DNA from: Lysinibacillus irui
GTDB lineage: Bacteria; Bacillota; Bacilli; Bacillales_A; Planococcaceae
Assembly (NCBI RefSeq): GCF_028877475.1
Contig: NZ_CP113527.1
Span: 861,501 to 925,500, forward strand
DNA: 64,000 bases
Direction of reading: 5' to 3'
The position numbers and the translations under genes are program-made. The stretch's first letter is position 1. Each line of letters starts with the position of its first letter. Shown in pieces: positions 48,104-60,683 of the stretch. Below the pieces are notes generated by a model. That model did no database searches. It saw only the letters and a program-made list of their open reading frames with translations, and had not been told where the DNA came from.

Positions 48104-48288
48104 ATCTTCATTCATCCCACATTGAAAGCAGCATGAATGAAAATAAAGCCTTAGGCAGTTGTCACGGAGTTTGTAAGGAATGAATTGTGCAACCCTCATT
48201 CAAAATCCGGACGCAATGACGCCAAGGCGAAATTGACTTTAGGAACGTCATACATAGACGTTCATGACACACACCTTATGGAGGTCAC

Positions 48289-49170
48289 ATGATGAAGAAC
48301 TTATTATCGATGGAACATTTAACAACAGAAGAGATTAATCAAATCCTAGATCTTGCACAAGCGTTTGAAAATGGTGAAACATCATCGTTATCTCGCCGGT
48401 ACAACGTTGCCAACTTATTTTTTGAACCTAGTACACGAACAAAAACAAGCTTCGAAATGGCAGAGTACAAAATTGGCTGCAATATCATCCCTTTCGATGC
48501 AGGTTTCTCTAGTGTTACCAAAGGGGAAACAATGTACGATACAGTCAAAACATTAGAAATGATAGGTATAGATGCAGTTGTCATTCGAGCGTCAGAGGAT
48601 GAATATTACAATGACCTACTAGAAGGCCTGCATGTAGCAGTGATTAATGCAGGGGACGGTGCTGGGCAGCATCCCTCACAATCATTATTAGACCTTTATA
48701 CAATCAAAAAAGAGTTTGGATATTTTGAGGGATTGACTGTCACGATTGTTGGAGATATCTCACATAGCCGGGTAGCGAAATCAAATGCAACAGCATTACA
48801 AAACTTAGGGGCAAATGTTCACTTCCTATGTCCAGAAGAATGGTCTGGTGGTTTTGAAGCACACCATTCATGGGATAATTTAATCGAAATAAGTGATGTC
48901 ATTATGTTATTACGGGTACAACATGAACGTCATAAGGAGAATTGTAGCTTCTCCAAAGAAAGTTACCATCAAGAGTTTGGTTTAACGATCGAGCGTGAAA
49001 GACAAATGAAAGATTCAGCAATTATTATGCATCCAGCACCAGTTAATCGGGATGTTGAAATCGCTTCTGAATTAGTAGAGTGTGAACGATCACGGATATT
49101 TGAACAAGTTCGAAACGGCGTTTACACACGAATGGCCATTATGGAAACTATTTTAAAGGGGAGAGAATAA
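48289..49170 (+). CDS. pyrB: Aspartate carbamoyltransferase catalytic subunit
   Basis: Second step of UMP synthesis: carbamoyl phosphate + L-aspartate to N-carbamoylaspartate. The 293-residue protein has the carbamoyl-phosphate motif [12 protein letters not shown] (STRT at 48-51), [12 protein letters not shown], and [13 protein letters not shown]. Two adjacent ATGs (48289, 48292) follow GGAGGT; the second has the better spacing. Close in size to unregulated Bacillus ATCases; no pyrI subunit is present. Confidence 0.96.
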   Translation: MMKNLLSMEHLTTEEINQILDLAQAFENGETSSLSRRYNVANLFFEPSTRTKTSFEMAEYKIGCNIIPFDAGFSSVTKGETMYDTVKTLEMIGIDAVVIRASEDEYYNDLLEGLHVAVINAGDGAGQHPSQSLLDLYTIKKEFGYFEGLTVTIVGDISHSRVAKSNATALQNLGANVHFLCPEEWSGGFEAHHSWDNLIEISDVIMLLRVQHERHKENCSFSKESYHQEFGLTIERERQMKDSAIIMHPAPVNRDVEIASELVECERSRIFEQVRNGVYTRMAIMETILKGRE

Positions 49171-49171
49171 T

Positions 49172-50449
49172 ATGACAAAGGTACTTCGAAATGTACAAAT
49201 GTTAAATGAGCAAGGTGAACTGCATACAGTCAATATTGCGATGGCAGATGGGAAAATTACAGCTGTTGGACAAGATGTAACTGTAGCAGGTGCCGAAATC
49301 ATTGAAGGGCATGGTTTGATTGTGGCACCGGGCTTTATCGATGTCCATACGCATTTGCGTGAACCTGGATTTGAGCATAAAGAAACGATTGCAACAGGTT
49401 CAGCTTCTGCAGCAAAGGGTGGCTTTACAACAATTTGTGCGATGCCTAATACAAAACCAGTACCAGATTCGGTTGAAAATATGCAGCTCATTAATGGACT
49501 AATTGAAGACAGTGCTGTTATTCGAGTACTCCCTTATGGATCCCTAACAAAGGATATTTCAGGTGAGGTTCGAACAAATATCGAAGAATTAAAAGCTCAG
49601 GGAGCTGTAGCGTTCTCTGATGATGGAGTAGGTATTCAACTTGCCTCTACTATGTATGAGCAAATGAAAGATGCAGCTAAGCACGATATGGTTGTTGTGG
49701 CACATTGTGAGGATAACTCCTTAATTTATGATGGAGTCATGCATGATGGAAAACGTAACAAAGAACTTGGTTTACCTGGTATTCCATCCATTTGTGAATC
49801 AGTACAAATTGCACGTGATGTTCTACTAGCAGAAGCGGCAGGTGCCCGTTACCATGTTTGTCACGTATCAACGAAGGAATCTGTTCGTGCGGTAAGAGAT
49901 GCAAAGGCAGCTGGAATTCGTGTAACAGCAGAGGTTTGTCCACATCACTTGTTATTAGAGGAAATGGATATTCCATCCGATGATGCGAACTGGAAAATGA
50001 ATCCTCCATTACGTGGAGCAGATGATAAGGATTCACTGCATGCAGCACTATTAGATGGCACAATCGATTGCATCGCAACAGATCATGCACCACATACAGT
50101 AGAAGAAAAATGCTGCGGTATGGTAGGAGCACCATTCGGCATTGTAGGCTTTGAAACAGCTTTCCCACTTCTTTATACACAATTTGTGGAAACAGGAAAG
50201 TGGACGCTAAAACAATTAATTGATTGGATGACAGTGAAAGCAGCTGAAATTTTTGATTTACCATACGGCACATTAGATGTAGGTTCTTCAGCTGATATGA
50301 TTCTAATTGATATTCATAAAGAACAAACAATTGATGCAGAAGGCTTTGTATCAAAAGGACGCAACACACCATTTAATGGTTGGGTGGCAAAGGGTTGGCC
50401 AGTGCTAACTATTTTTGAAGGCAATATCGTATATCAGGAGGCAGAGTAA
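49172..50449 (+). CDS. pyrC: Dihydroorotase
   Basis: Zinc amidohydrolase closing N-carbamoylaspartate to dihydroorotate, 425 residues (type I). Metal ligands are visible: His59 and His61 in [10 protein letters not shown], later His in [10 protein letters not shown] and HVCHVST, and the catalytic Asp in [18 protein letters not shown] precedes the ATG. Its stop overlaps the carA start by one base. Confidence 0.96.
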   Translation: MTKVLRNVQMLNEQGELHTVNIAMADGKITAVGQDVTVAGAEIIEGHGLIVAPGFIDVHTHLREPGFEHKETIATGSASAAKGGFTTICAMPNTKPVPDSVENMQLINGLIEDSAVIRVLPYGSLTKDISGEVRTNIEELKAQGAVAFSDDGVGIQLASTMYEQMKDAAKHDMVVVAHCEDNSLIYDGVMHDGKRNKELGLPGIPSICESVQIARDVLLAEAAGARYHVCHVSTKESVRAVRDAKAAGIRVTAEVCPHHLLLEEMDIPSDDANWKMNPPLRGADDKDSLHAALLDGTIDCIATDHAPHTVEEKCCGMVGAPFGIVGFETAFPLLYTQFVETGKWTLKQLIDWMTVKAAEIFDLPYGTLDVGSSADMILIDIHKEQTIDAEGFVSKGRNTPFNGWVAKGWPVLTIFEGNIVYQEAE

Positions 50450-51549
50450 TGAAAAAACGTTTACTAGTTTTAGAAGATGGCACAGTATTTACAGGTACAG
50501 CATTTGGTAGTGAGCGCGCTTCACAAGGTGAAGTTGTATTTACAACAGGAATGACAGGTTATCAGGAAACCATTTCAGATCCTTCGTTCTATGGACAAAT
50601 TGTAACATTGACTTATCCGTTAGTTGGAAATTACGGCATTAACCGTGATGACTTTGAATCGATTACACCAGCAATTCGCGGATTTGTTGTTCGTGAACTT
50701 GCTAAAACACCTTCAAACTTCCGCTGTGATTTAACATTAGATGACTATTTAACATCAAAAGATATCCCTGGAATTGAAGGGATTGATACACGAAAATTAA
50801 CACGTATTATTCGCAGTAAAGGATCAGTAAAAGCGATTTTGACAGCTGCTGATGAAGAAGTGAATGTGGAAGAAATTGTAGCACAATTACAAGCGACGCC
50901 AGCCATTACTCACCATGTTCGTGAAGTATCACCAAAAGCTGCTTATCCATCTCCTGGACGTGGTAAACGAGTTGTCTTAATTGATTATGGAATGAAGCAT
51001 GGTATTTTAAGAGAATTAAACAAACGTGATTGTGATGTGCTAGTAGTTCCTTACAATACGTCAGCCGAGGACATTTTAGCTTGGCATCCTGATGGCATCA
51101 TGCTATCAAATGGACCGGGGAATCCGGAAGACGTCCAAGAAGGTATTGAAACGGTACGCAACTTAGTCGGAAAAGTGCCAATGTTCGGTATTTGTTTAGG
51201 CCATCAAATCTTTTCTTTAGCTAGTGGCGCAAAAGCTTTCAAATTGCCGTTTGGACACCGTGGGGGGAACCATCCAGTAAAAGATTTACGAACAGGCCGT
51301 ACAGACTTAACATCGCAGAACCATGGATATGCAATCGATATCGAATCATTAAAAGATACTGATTTGGAATTAACACATATCGCATTAAATGATGGTACAT
51401 GTGAAGGGGTACGACATAAGAAATATCCAATTTTCACAGTGCAATATCACCCAGAAGCATCACCGGGACCAGAGGATTCAAACCACTTATTTGATGAATT
51501 CATTGACATGATGGAAGTAGAAGCAGGGAAGGGGAAACAACATGCCTAA
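50449..51549 (+). CDS. pyrAA: Carbamoyl phosphate synthase small subunit (pyrimidine-specific)
   Basis: Glutaminase subunit supplying ammonia to the large subunit. The 366-residue protein has an N-terminal CPSase domain ([29 protein letters not shown]) and a class I glutamine amidotransferase domain with the catalytic Cys in [14 protein letters not shown] and the His-Glu pair in [17 protein letters not shown] precedes the ATG, which overlaps the pyrC stop. The end overlaps pyrAB by eight bases. Confidence 0.96.
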   Translation: MKKRLLVLEDGTVFTGTAFGSERASQGEVVFTTGMTGYQETISDPSFYGQIVTLTYPLVGNYGINRDDFESITPAIRGFVVRELAKTPSNFRCDLTLDDYLTSKDIPGIEGIDTRKLTRIIRSKGSVKAILTAADEEVNVEEIVAQLQATPAITHHVREVSPKAAYPSPGRGKRVVLIDYGMKHGILRELNKRDCDVLVVPYNTSAEDILAWHPDGIMLSNGPGNPEDVQEGIETVRNLVGKVPMFGICLGHQIFSLASGAKAFKLPFGHRGGNHPVKDLRTGRTDLTSQNHGYAIDIESLKDTDLELTHIALNDGTCEGVRHKKYPIFTVQYHPEASPGPEDSNHLFDEFIDMMEVEAGKGKQHA

Positions 51550-54500
51550 ACGTACAGATATCGAAACTATTTTAGTAATCGGCTCAGGCCCAATTGTCAT
51601 CGGCCAAGCAGCAGAATTTGACTATGCAGGAACACAAGCTTGTCTTTCATTAAAAGAAGAAGGCTACCGAGTTATTTTAATCAACTCTAACCCCGCGACA
51701 ATCATGACTGATACAGAAATTGCGGACAAGGTTTATATCGAGCCAATTTCTCTTGAATTTGTATCTCGTATTTTACGCAAAGAACGCCCAGATGCTATTT
51801 TACCAACGCTTGGTGGTCAAACAGGACTGAACATGGCGATTGAACTAGACCAATCAGGCATTTTAGACGAGCTTGGTATTGAAATTCTAGGAACAAAACT
51901 AGACGCTATTCATAAGGCAGAAGACCGTGATTTATTCCGTAACTTAATGTATGAATTAGGTGCTCCAGTACCAGAATCTGATATTATCCATTCAATAGAT
52001 GAAGCGAAAAACTTTGTAGCGAAAATCGGTTACCCTGTAATCGTTCGTCCAGCCTTTACGCTTGGTGGTACAGGGGGCGGTATTTGCTATAATGATCAAG
52101 ATTTAGAGGAAATCGTGACATCCGGCCTAAAATATTCTCCAGTTACACAATGCTTATTAGAAAAATCAATTGCTGGCTATAAAGAGATTGAATACGAAGT
52201 AATGCGTGATGCGGCCGATAATGCCATTGTCGTATGTAATATGGAAAACGTTGACCCAGTTGGTATTCACACAGGCGACTCGATCGTAGTAGCACCAACG
52301 CAAACACTATCAGATCGTGAAAATCAAATGCTACGTAATATTTCTCTAAATATTATTCGTGCACTAAAAATCGAAGGTGGCTGTAACGTACAGCTAGCAC
52401 TTGACCCATATAGCTTTAATTACTATGTAATTGAAGTAAATCCACGTGTATCTCGTTCATCTGCATTAGCATCAAAAGCAACGGGCTATCCAATTGCCAA
52501 GCTAGCAGCAAAAATCGCAGTTGGCTTAACATTAGATGAAATTAAAAATCCTGTAACAGGATCAACATATGCTTGCTTTGAGCCTGCACTTGACTATATC
52601 GTAGCTAAAATTCCACGCTGGCCGTTTGATAAATTCGAATCGGCGAAACGTAATCTTGGTACGCAAATGAAAGCCACTGGTGAGGTAATGGCACTAGGTC
52701 GCACATTTGAGGAAGCGATGCTTAAAGCGGTTCGTTCACTTGAGACTGGTCAAGTACACTTAGAGTTAAAGCATGCCGAGGACAATTCTGATTCATGGAT
52801 CGAAAAACGAATCCGCAAGGCGGGAGATGAGCGCCTATTCTTCATCGGAGAAGCCTTACGCCGTGGTGTGACAATTCAACAAATTCATGAATGGTCAGCT
52901 ATTGATTTATTCTTCTTGAATAAATTTAAAAATATCGTGGATATGGAACAAACACTTGCTGACAATAAAAATGACAAAGAGGTATTGCGAACAGCAAAAC
53001 GTTTAGGCTTTGCAGATAAGAAAATTGCTGAGCTTTGGGAAACGTCACCAGAAGCCATTTATGCTTATCGTAAAGAGCATGGCATTATTCCAGTTTATAA
53101 AATGGTTGATACATGTGCGGCAGAATTTGAATCAGAAACACCATATTTCTATGGCACATATGAAGAAGAAAATGAATCGATTAAGTCAGAAAAACCTTCA
53201 GTTGTAGTACTAGGTTCAGGCCCAATCCGTATCGGTCAAGGGGTTGAATTCGACTATGCTACTGTGCATTCAGTATGGGCGATCCAAGAAGCTGGCTATG
53301 AAGCTATAATTATCAATTCAAACCCAGAAACAGTGTCAACAGACTTCTCAGTGTCAGATAAATTATACTTCGAGCCATTAACAATTGAGGATGTAATGCA
53401 TATTATCGACTTAGAGCAACCAATTGGTGTCGTTGTTCAATTCGGTGGTCAAACTGCCATTAACCTTGCTGATAAGCTAGCTGCAAATGGCGTGAAAATC
53501 CTAGGTACTTCTTTAGAGGATATCGACCGTGCAGAAAACCGTGATAAATTCGAGCAAGCATTACGTGAATTAAACATTCCACAGCCGCAGGGTGAAACAG
53601 CTGTTTCTACAGAGGAAGCTCTTGCAATAAGTGAACGTTTAGGCTTCCCTGTCCTTGTTCGTCCTTCTTATGTACTTGGTGGACGCGCTATGGAAATTGT
53701 CTACAACAAGGAAGAATTACAACACTATATGGAGAACGCGGTGGAAGCCTCTCCTGATCATCCTGTTTTAGTAGACCGCTATCTAACAGGTCAGGAAATT
53801 GAAGTAGATGCTATCTGTGACGGCGAGAACGTTTTAATTCCAGGTATCATGGAGCATATTGAGCGTGCGGGGGTGCACTCTGGTGACTCAATCTCTGTTT
53901 ATCCACCACAAAAATTAACAGAAGCTCAAAAAGAGACGTTAGTAGACTATACAACTCGCCTTGCAAAAGGTCTAGGCATCATCGGATTAATGAACATCCA
54001 ATATGTTATTTCACAAGGAGAAGTATTTGTGATCGAGGTAAATCCACGTTCATCACGTACTGTCCCATTCCTAAGTAAAATTACAAATATTCCAATGGCA
54101 AATATTGCAACAAAAGCAATTCTAGGCAAATCCATTGTAGAACAAGGCTATCCAACAGGCTTAGCGGCTGAGCAAAAAGGGGTATTTGTAAAAGTGCCAG
54201 TATTCTCATTCGCAAAATTACGTCGAGTTGATATTACATTAGGACCTGAAATGAAATCCACTGGGGAAGTAATGGGTAAAGATGCAACATTAGAAAAAGC
54301 ACTTTATAAAGGTCTAGTTGCAGCTGGTATGGAAATTCGCACAGAAGGTACAGTATTGTTTACTGTGTCAGATAAAGATAAAGAAGAAGCCATCGCATTA
54401 GCAAAACGCTTCTCAACTGTAGGCTATCGCATTGTAGCTACTGAAGGTACAGCAAAAGCCTTTGAAGAAGCTGGGGTACGCACTGATGTTGTTGGTAAGA

Positions 54501-54739
54501 TTGGCGCGAAAGGTCAAACATTAATAGATTTAATTCAAAATGGTGAAGCACAGCTAGTTGTCAACACATTAACAAAAGGGAAACAACCGGCGCGTGATGG
54601 CTTCCGAATCCGTCGTGAGTCTGTAGAAAATGGTGTACCTTGCCTAACATCTTTAGATACAGCAGAAGCAATGGTCCGTGTTATTGAATCTATGACATTT
54701 ACAGCAGAACAAATGCCTAAAGCGGAGGTAGTACACTAA
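51542..54739 (+). CDS. pyrAB: Carbamoyl phosphate synthase large subunit (pyrimidine-specific)
   Basis: Makes carbamoyl phosphate from bicarbonate, ATP and ammonia. The 1065-residue protein consists of two homologous halves, each with a pre-ATP-grasp motif ([41 protein letters not shown]) and an ATP-grasp domain ([51 protein letters not shown]). The C-terminal MGS-like domain (from about residue 935) is the UMP/PRPP effector site. Directly follows pyrAA with overlap. Confidence 0.97.
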   Translation: MPKRTDIETILVIGSGPIVIGQAAEFDYAGTQACLSLKEEGYRVILINSNPATIMTDTEIADKVYIEPISLEFVSRILRKERPDAILPTLGGQTGLNMAIELDQSGILDELGIEILGTKLDAIHKAEDRDLFRNLMYELGAPVPESDIIHSIDEAKNFVAKIGYPVIVRPAFTLGGTGGGICYNDQDLEEIVTSGLKYSPVTQCLLEKSIAGYKEIEYEVMRDAADNAIVVCNMENVDPVGIHTGDSIVVAPTQTLSDRENQMLRNISLNIIRALKIEGGCNVQLALDPYSFNYYVIEVNPRVSRSSALASKATGYPIAKLAAKIAVGLTLDEIKNPVTGSTYACFEPALDYIVAKIPRWPFDKFESAKRNLGTQMKATGEVMALGRTFEEAMLKAVRSLETGQVHLELKHAEDNSDSWIEKRIRKAGDERLFFIGEALRRGVTIQQIHEWSAIDLFFLNKFKNIVDMEQTLADNKNDKEVLRTAKRLGFADKKIAELWETSPEAIYAYRKEHGIIPVYKMVDTCAAEFESETPYFYGTYEEENESIKSEKPSVVVLGSGPIRIGQGVEFDYATVHSVWAIQEAGYEAIIINSNPETVSTDFSVSDKLYFEPLTIEDVMHIIDLEQPIGVVVQFGGQTAINLADKLAANGVKILGTSLEDIDRAENRDKFEQALRELNIPQPQGETAVSTEEALAISERLGFPVLVRPSYVLGGRAMEIVYNKEELQHYMENAVEASPDHPVLVDRYLTGQEIEVDAICDGENVLIPGIMEHIERAGVHSGDSISVYPPQKLTEAQKETLVDYTTRLAKGLGIIGLMNIQYVISQGEVFVIEVNPRSSRTVPFLSKITNIPMANIATKAILGKSIVEQGYPTGLAAEQKGVFVKVPVFSFAKLRRVDITLGPEMKSTGEVMGKDATLEKALYKGLVAAGMEIRTEGTVLFTVSDKDKEEAIALAKRFSTVGYRIVATEGTAKAFEEAGVRTDVVGKIGAKGQTLIDLIQNGEAQLVVNTLTKGKQPARDGFRIRRESVENGVPCLTSLDTAEAMVRVIESMTFTAEQMPKAEVVH

Positions 54740-54740
54740 T

Positions 54741-56421
<1,681 letters not shown>

Positions 56422-56422
<1 letters not shown>

Positions 56423-57126
56423 TGAATACGAAACCTATACTAGCACTAGATTTTCCAGGAGAAGATGAAGTATTTAATTTTCTAACAAAGTTCAATGAGC
56501 CCCTTTTCGTGAAAATTGGGATGGAATTATATATGCAAGAAGGGCCAGACATCGTCCGTAAAGTAAAAGATTTAGGCCATGATATTTTCCTAGATTTAAA
56601 ATTACATGATATTCCGAATACAGTTGGATCTGCTATGAAGGGTCTGGCAAAATTAGGAGTGGATTTAGTCAATGTTCATGCTGCAGGCGGACGTCCAATG
56701 ATGGAGGCGGCACTGGAAGGACTAGAAGCAGGGACACCTGCTGGTAAAGAAACACCAGCATTAATCGCTGTTACCCAATTAACATCAACGACTGAACAAC
56801 AAATGCAAGCAGAGCAAAGAATTGCTTTATCTTTACAAGAGTCTGTCTTGCATTATGCAAATCTTACAAAACAAGCTGGTTTACAAGGGGTCGTTTGCTC
56901 TGTTCACGAGGCTAAAGCAATAGCAGAGGTATGTGGAGATGATTTTCTACGTGTGACACCAGGTATTCGTTTAGCAGGTGGCGATGCACACGATCAAAAA
57001 CGTATTGCAACGCCTGATGGTGCTAAGCGTGACGGTTCATCACTCATCGTTGTTGGTCGTGCTGTAACAGGCGCACAGGATCCAGTAGCGGCATATAAAA
57101 TCGTAAGTGAATTATGGGAGGCATAA
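56422..57126 (+). CDS. pyrF: Orotidine 5'-phosphate decarboxylase
   Basis: Last step of UMP synthesis, OMP to UMP + CO2. The 234-residue TIM barrel has [10 protein letters not shown], the catalytic Asp-Lys-x-Asp in [30 protein letters not shown] and [13 protein letters not shown]. The ATG at 56422 overlaps the pyrD stop by one base; a TTG three bases upstream is an alternative with a slightly closer ribosome site (GGAAGGAG). Confidence 0.96.
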
Positions 57127-57129
57127 ATT

Positions 57130-57759
57130 ATGACATTACAAAATGAAATTGCACACGCTATGTTAAAAGTAGGCGCTGTAGAATTAAATCCGACAGAATT
57201 ATTTACATGGGCATCTGGTATTAAATCCCCTATTTACTGTGATACACGTCTAACAATTTCTGACCCAGTTATTCGTAAACAATTAGCTAACGGCTTAGCA
57301 GCTGTTATTAAAGAAAACTTTGGTGCGACAGAAATCGTAGCAGGAACAGCAACAGCAGGCATCCCACATGCAGCATGGGTAAGCGATATATTAGAACTAC
57401 CGATGGTGTATGTACGCTCTAAAGCGAAAGAACATGGCCGTGGTAATCAAATTGAAGGAAAATACGCAGCAGGTCAAAAAGTAGTGGTTGTCGAAGATAT
57501 CGTCTCTACAGGTGGTTCTTCAATTACTGCAGTAGAAGCATTACGTGCAGCTGGCTGTGAAGTACTTGGGGTTGTTTGTGTCTACACATATAATCTGCCA
57601 CGCGCTGAACAAGCATTTGACGAAGCTGGCATCCAATATGTATCGTTAACAAACTTCGATTATTTAATTGAAGCAGCAAACGAATCAGGTACTATTAAAG
57701 AGGAAGATATTCCGTTCTTAAAAGAGTGGCATAGTAAATTAAAGGCTGGAGAGCTGTAA
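57130..57759 (+). CDS. pyrE: Orotate phosphoribosyltransferase
   Basis: Converts orotate + PRPP to OMP. The 209-residue protein has SGIKSPIYCDTRL, VAGTATAGIPHAAWVSD, YVRSKAKEHGRGNQIEG and the PRPP motif VVVVEDIVSTGGSS. GGGAGG precedes the ATG, three bases after pyrF. Last gene of the pyr operon, followed by a strong terminator. Confidence 0.96.
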   Translation: MTLQNEIAHAMLKVGAVELNPTELFTWASGIKSPIYCDTRLTISDPVIRKQLANGLAAVIKENFGATEIVAGTATAGIPHAAWVSDILELPMVYVRSKAKEHGRGNQIEGKYAAGQKVVVVEDIVSTGGSSITAVEALRAAGCEVLGVVCVYTYNLPRAEQAFDEAGIQYVSLTNFDYLIEAANESGTIKEEDIPFLKEWHSKLKAGEL

Positions 57760-57826
57760 TAAATCAGTTAATTTGTAGCGATAAAAGATAGAGTTACTGG
57801 AATATAAAAGAGTGAAAATGCATAAA

Positions 57827-57866
57827 AAACAACTATTGATATTTTTATTGATAGTTGTTTTTTTTT
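57827..57866 (+). terminator. Terminator of the pyr operon
   Basis: Ten-base perfect stem AAACAACTAT (57827-57836) with ATAGTTGTTT (57851-57860), followed by six more T. Confidence 0.9.
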
Positions 57867-58399
57867 GTTTTTTCGACTTAGGAAAAAGAAAATTTAGTAG
57901 ATGAATTGTTAAGAAGTATGGGGCTAAAAATAAAGAAATTGTAAAAATAAATTGTTTTTGTAATGTAATTTAATGCGCATCACTTATCTAACACTTCGAC
58001 GGGCAAAATTATTTGTTAATAATAATTTAAAATATTTTAAATTATTTTATTAATGAAATAATTTAACGAAACCCTTTTATAATCATGTTTTCCAAATAAA
58101 AGTAAATTATATGGTTGTTGGAATAGATATAATTGATATGTTTTTATTATAGTAATAAAATAAAAAAATGATACTTTAGGCAAATGAAGCTAAAAATGAA
58201 CAAATGTTCAGTGTGAAAAAATGAAAAAGGAATAATTTTATTTGGAATAGTTGTATGGATTATTTTGTATATAAGAGTGTAAGAATTGTAAAATTTCACT
58301 TGATTAAATGTATTATTTCCAGATAAAATAGCATTACGCCTAATTGTCAGAATATTATATACCAATCCAGTTATTTTTTTATTTGGAAAATAGGGACTG

Positions 58400-58408
58400 T
58401 GTTATAGT
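58400..58408 (+). promoter_or_regulatory. Possible extended -10 promoter of the peptide transporter operon
   Basis: TGTTATAGT fits TGn-TATAnT; no -35 at proper spacing. If used, the CodY box lies about 75 bases downstream of the start. Confidence 0.25.
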
Positions 58409-58487
58409 TTAGGAAATCACTAGATTAAATTTTAATGTTTTTTTAGCCGGATATGTTTTTGATATAGGTTTAACATGTTTTGTCTAT

Positions 58488-58502
58488 ATTTTTCAGAAAA
58501 TT
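58488..58502 (+). promoter_or_regulatory. CodY box upstream of the peptide transporter operon
   Basis: ATTTTTCAGAAAATT matches the CodY consensus AATTTTCWGAAAATT at 14 of 15 positions. CodY represses opp/dpp-type operons when branched-chain amino acids and GTP are plentiful. Confidence 0.65.
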
Positions 58503-58636
58503 GGGTTTTGCGGGAATCTTGTGAGCAAATTTCTTTTTACATCTTTTACTTAAAGAATACATTTTGGACATATGATTCTATTACTTACATAAAGGATGTA
58601 GCGATTTTAGTAAAAAAAATAAAGGTGTGATATTAA

Positions 58637-59632
58637 ATGAGCTTAATGTTAGAAGTGAAAAACCTTAAAACTGGTTTTGATATAGATGGAGAGATCTATC
58701 ATGCAGTTGATGATGTTTCTTTCTCAGTCAAACCAGGTCAAATTCTAGGAGTAGTTGGTGAATCTGGATGTGGAAAAAGTGTTATGTCACTTTCAGTCAT
58801 GCAACTTCTTCCTAAAGGCATTGGTAAAATTACTGGCGGAGAAATAAAGTTTCAAGGTAAAAACATAGAAAATTATTCTAGTGATGAAATGAATAAAATA
58901 AGAGGAAAAGATATCAGTATGATTTTCCAAGAGCCGATGACCTCTTTAAACCCTGTATTTACAATAGGTTCACAAATAGAAGAGATTATTCTAAATCATT
59001 CTACTATGTCAAAGGCTGAGGCTAAAAGGAAGTCTATAGAATTATTAAAACAAGTTGGTATACCAAGAGCTGATCAAATTATCGATGAATATCCACACCA
59101 ATTATCTGGTGGTATGAGACAAAGGGTAATGATTGCGATTGCCATCGCTTGTCAACCTAAGCTATTAATTGCTGATGAGCCAACGACGGCACTTGATGTA
59201 ACAGTACAGGCGCAAATATTAGAATTATTGAAAAGTATTCAAGCAAAAACTGATATGTCCATTGTTCTAATCACACATGATTTAGGTGTCGTTGCAGAAA
59301 TGTGTGATGACGTAATTATTATGTATGCCGGGAAAATAGTTGAACGAACAAATGTTGATAATTTGTTCCACAATCCACAGCACCCCTATACAAAGCTATT
59401 AATGGCTTCTATTCCAAGAATCGATGAAGAAGTTGAAAAACTCACAACAATTCAAGGAATCGTTCCGTCTTTAAAAAATATGCCTCAGCTAGGTTGCCGT
59501 TTTGTAGACCGATGTCCTTCGGCTATGTCTGAATGTAGCAAGGTAACACCGAAGCTTACCTTTATTGATGAGGGTCATGAAGTTTCATGTTTACTTTACA
59601 AGGATTGCAATACTAGAGAGGGTGTGAGCTGA
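58637..59632 (+). CDS. Oligopeptide ABC transporter, ATP-binding protein (OppD/AppD type)
   Basis: Cytoplasmic ATPase of a peptide importer, 331 residues. Walker A GESGCGKS, signature LSGGMRQR, Walker B LLIADEPTTALD and the switch His in LITHDLG are intact, and the C-terminal oligopeptide extension contains the Cys-rich segment GCRFVDRCPSAMSEC that may bind an Fe-S cluster. AAAGGTGTG precedes the ATG. First of five genes ordered D-F-A-B-C, as in the B. subtilis app operon. Confidence 0.9.
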   Translation: MSLMLEVKNLKTGFDIDGEIYHAVDDVSFSVKPGQILGVVGESGCGKSVMSLSVMQLLPKGIGKITGGEIKFQGKNIENYSSDEMNKIRGKDISMIFQEPMTSLNPVFTIGSQIEEIILNHSTMSKAEAKRKSIELLKQVGIPRADQIIDEYPHQLSGGMRQRVMIAIAIACQPKLLIADEPTTALDVTVQAQILELLKSIQAKTDMSIVLITHDLGVVAEMCDDVIIMYAGKIVERTNVDNLFHNPQHPYTKLLMASIPRIDEEVEKLTTIQGIVPSLKNMPQLGCRFVDRCPSAMSECSKVTPKLTFIDEGHEVSCLLYKDCNTREGVS

Positions 59633-59636
59633 CGTC

Positions 59637-60626
59637 ATGAGCGAAACAATAGTGAAACAGGAAAAAGAGAACTTATTGGAAATCATTGATTTGAAAACAT
59701 ATTACCCAATTAAAGGTGGATTTTTTAGACATACCGTTGGATATGTAAAAGCAGTAGATAATATTTCATTTGCTATTAAAAATGGAGAAACATTAGGTTT
59801 AGTAGGAGAATCAGGTTGTGGTAAATCTACAACTGGACGTACCATTTTAAGATTACTAGACGCAACTGATGGGAAAATTATCTTTGATGGGGAAGATATA
59901 ACAAAACTGCGAGGCAAATCTTTAAGAGAGATACGAAAAGATATTCAAATGGTTTTTCAGGATCCATACGCATCCTTAAACCCAATGCAAATGGTTGGTA
60001 GTATCGTAGCAGAACCAATTATGAATTTCAGTAACAAGTCATTGAAATCATTACAAGGCGAAGTTATGGAGCTATTAAAAAAAGTTGGTTTACCGGAAGA
60101 TGCTTTTTATAAATATGCACATGAGTTTTCAGGAGGTCAGCGACAGCGTATTGGTATTGCTAGAGCACTCGCACTAAGACCGAAACTGATTATAGCGGAT
60201 GAACCAGTTTCAGCTTTAGATGTATCTGTACAATCACAAGTACTTAATCTCTTAAAAGAACTTCAAGATGAATTTGATTTAACATTCTTGTTTATTGCGC
60301 ATGATTTAAGTGTTGTTAAACATATGAGTGATCGTATCGGCGTCATGTACTTAGGAAATATTGTTGAGATTGCAGATAAGGAACATATTTATGATGAGCC
60401 ATTACATCCTTATACACAGGCCTTAATCTCAGCTATTCCGGTACCAGATCCGAGGAAAAAGAATCAACGAATTGTTTTAGAAGGGGATATACCTAGTCCA
60501 GCTAATCCGCCAAAAGGCTGTCCATTCCATCCTAGATGTCCAAAGGCAATGGTAGAGTGTTCATTAACTAAACCAGCTTTAAAGGAGGTGAAGCAAGGGC
60601 ATAGAGTAGCATGCCACCTCTATTAA
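59637..60626 (+). CDS. Oligopeptide ABC transporter, ATP-binding protein (OppF/AppF type)
   Basis: Second ATPase of the importer, 329 residues, partner of the upstream gene. Walker A GESGCGKST, signature FSGGQRQR, Walker B LIIADEPVSALD, switch His in IAHDLSVV, and the C-terminal Cys-containing GCPFHPRCPKAMVEC. N-terminal TYYPIKGGFFRHTVGYVKAVD is typical of Opp[12 protein letters not shown] lies upstream of the ATG, four bases after the first ATPase gene. Confidence 0.9.
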   Translation: MSETIVKQEKENLLEIIDLKTYYPIKGGFFRHTVGYVKAVDNISFAIKNGETLGLVGESGCGKSTTGRTILRLLDATDGKIIFDGEDITKLRGKSLREIRKDIQMVFQDPYASLNPMQMVGSIVAEPIMNFSNKSLKSLQGEVMELLKKVGLPEDAFYKYAHEFSGGQRQRIGIARALALRPKLIIADEPVSALDVSVQSQVLNLLKELQDEFDLTFLFIAHDLSVVKHMSDRIGVMYLGNIVEIADKEHIYDEPLHPYTQALISAIPVPDPRKKNQRIVLEGDIPSPANPPKGCPFHPRCPKAMVECSLTKPALKEVKQGHRVACHLY

Positions 60627-60683
60627 AAACTCATAAAAACGGAAAAAAGTTATTGACAAAATAAAATTTACGGGGGGAAAAAA

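Larger units (their letters stand above)
47972..48288. other. pyrP-pyrB intergenic region
   Basis: 317 bases holding attenuator 2 in its first part. After the terminator an inverted repeat TTCATTCAT/ATGAATGAA (48107-48115 with 48133-48141) follows, then about 150 bases with a small hairpin AACGTC/GACGTT near 48243-48261. No ORF is supported. Confidence 0.6.
57867..58636. other. AT-rich intergenic region upstream of the peptide transporter operon
   Basis: About 770 bases, markedly richer in A+T than the flanking genes, with long runs such as those near 58020-58060. It contains a CodY box and a possible extended -10. No ORF on either strand looks real, and I recognise no IS, att or RNA gene in it. 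Confidence 0.6.

Noticed and set aside
49737-50372. 211-codon open frame on the minus strand within pyrC
   Set aside because: Fully antisense to an intact, well-conserved pyrC; low-complexity Leu/His-rich product without ribosome site.
58147-58365. 72-codon minus-strand frame in the AT-rich gap
   Set aside because: Composition (Ile, Phe, Asn, Tyr-rich) is what random AT-rich DNA gives, with no ribosome site or recognisable domain.
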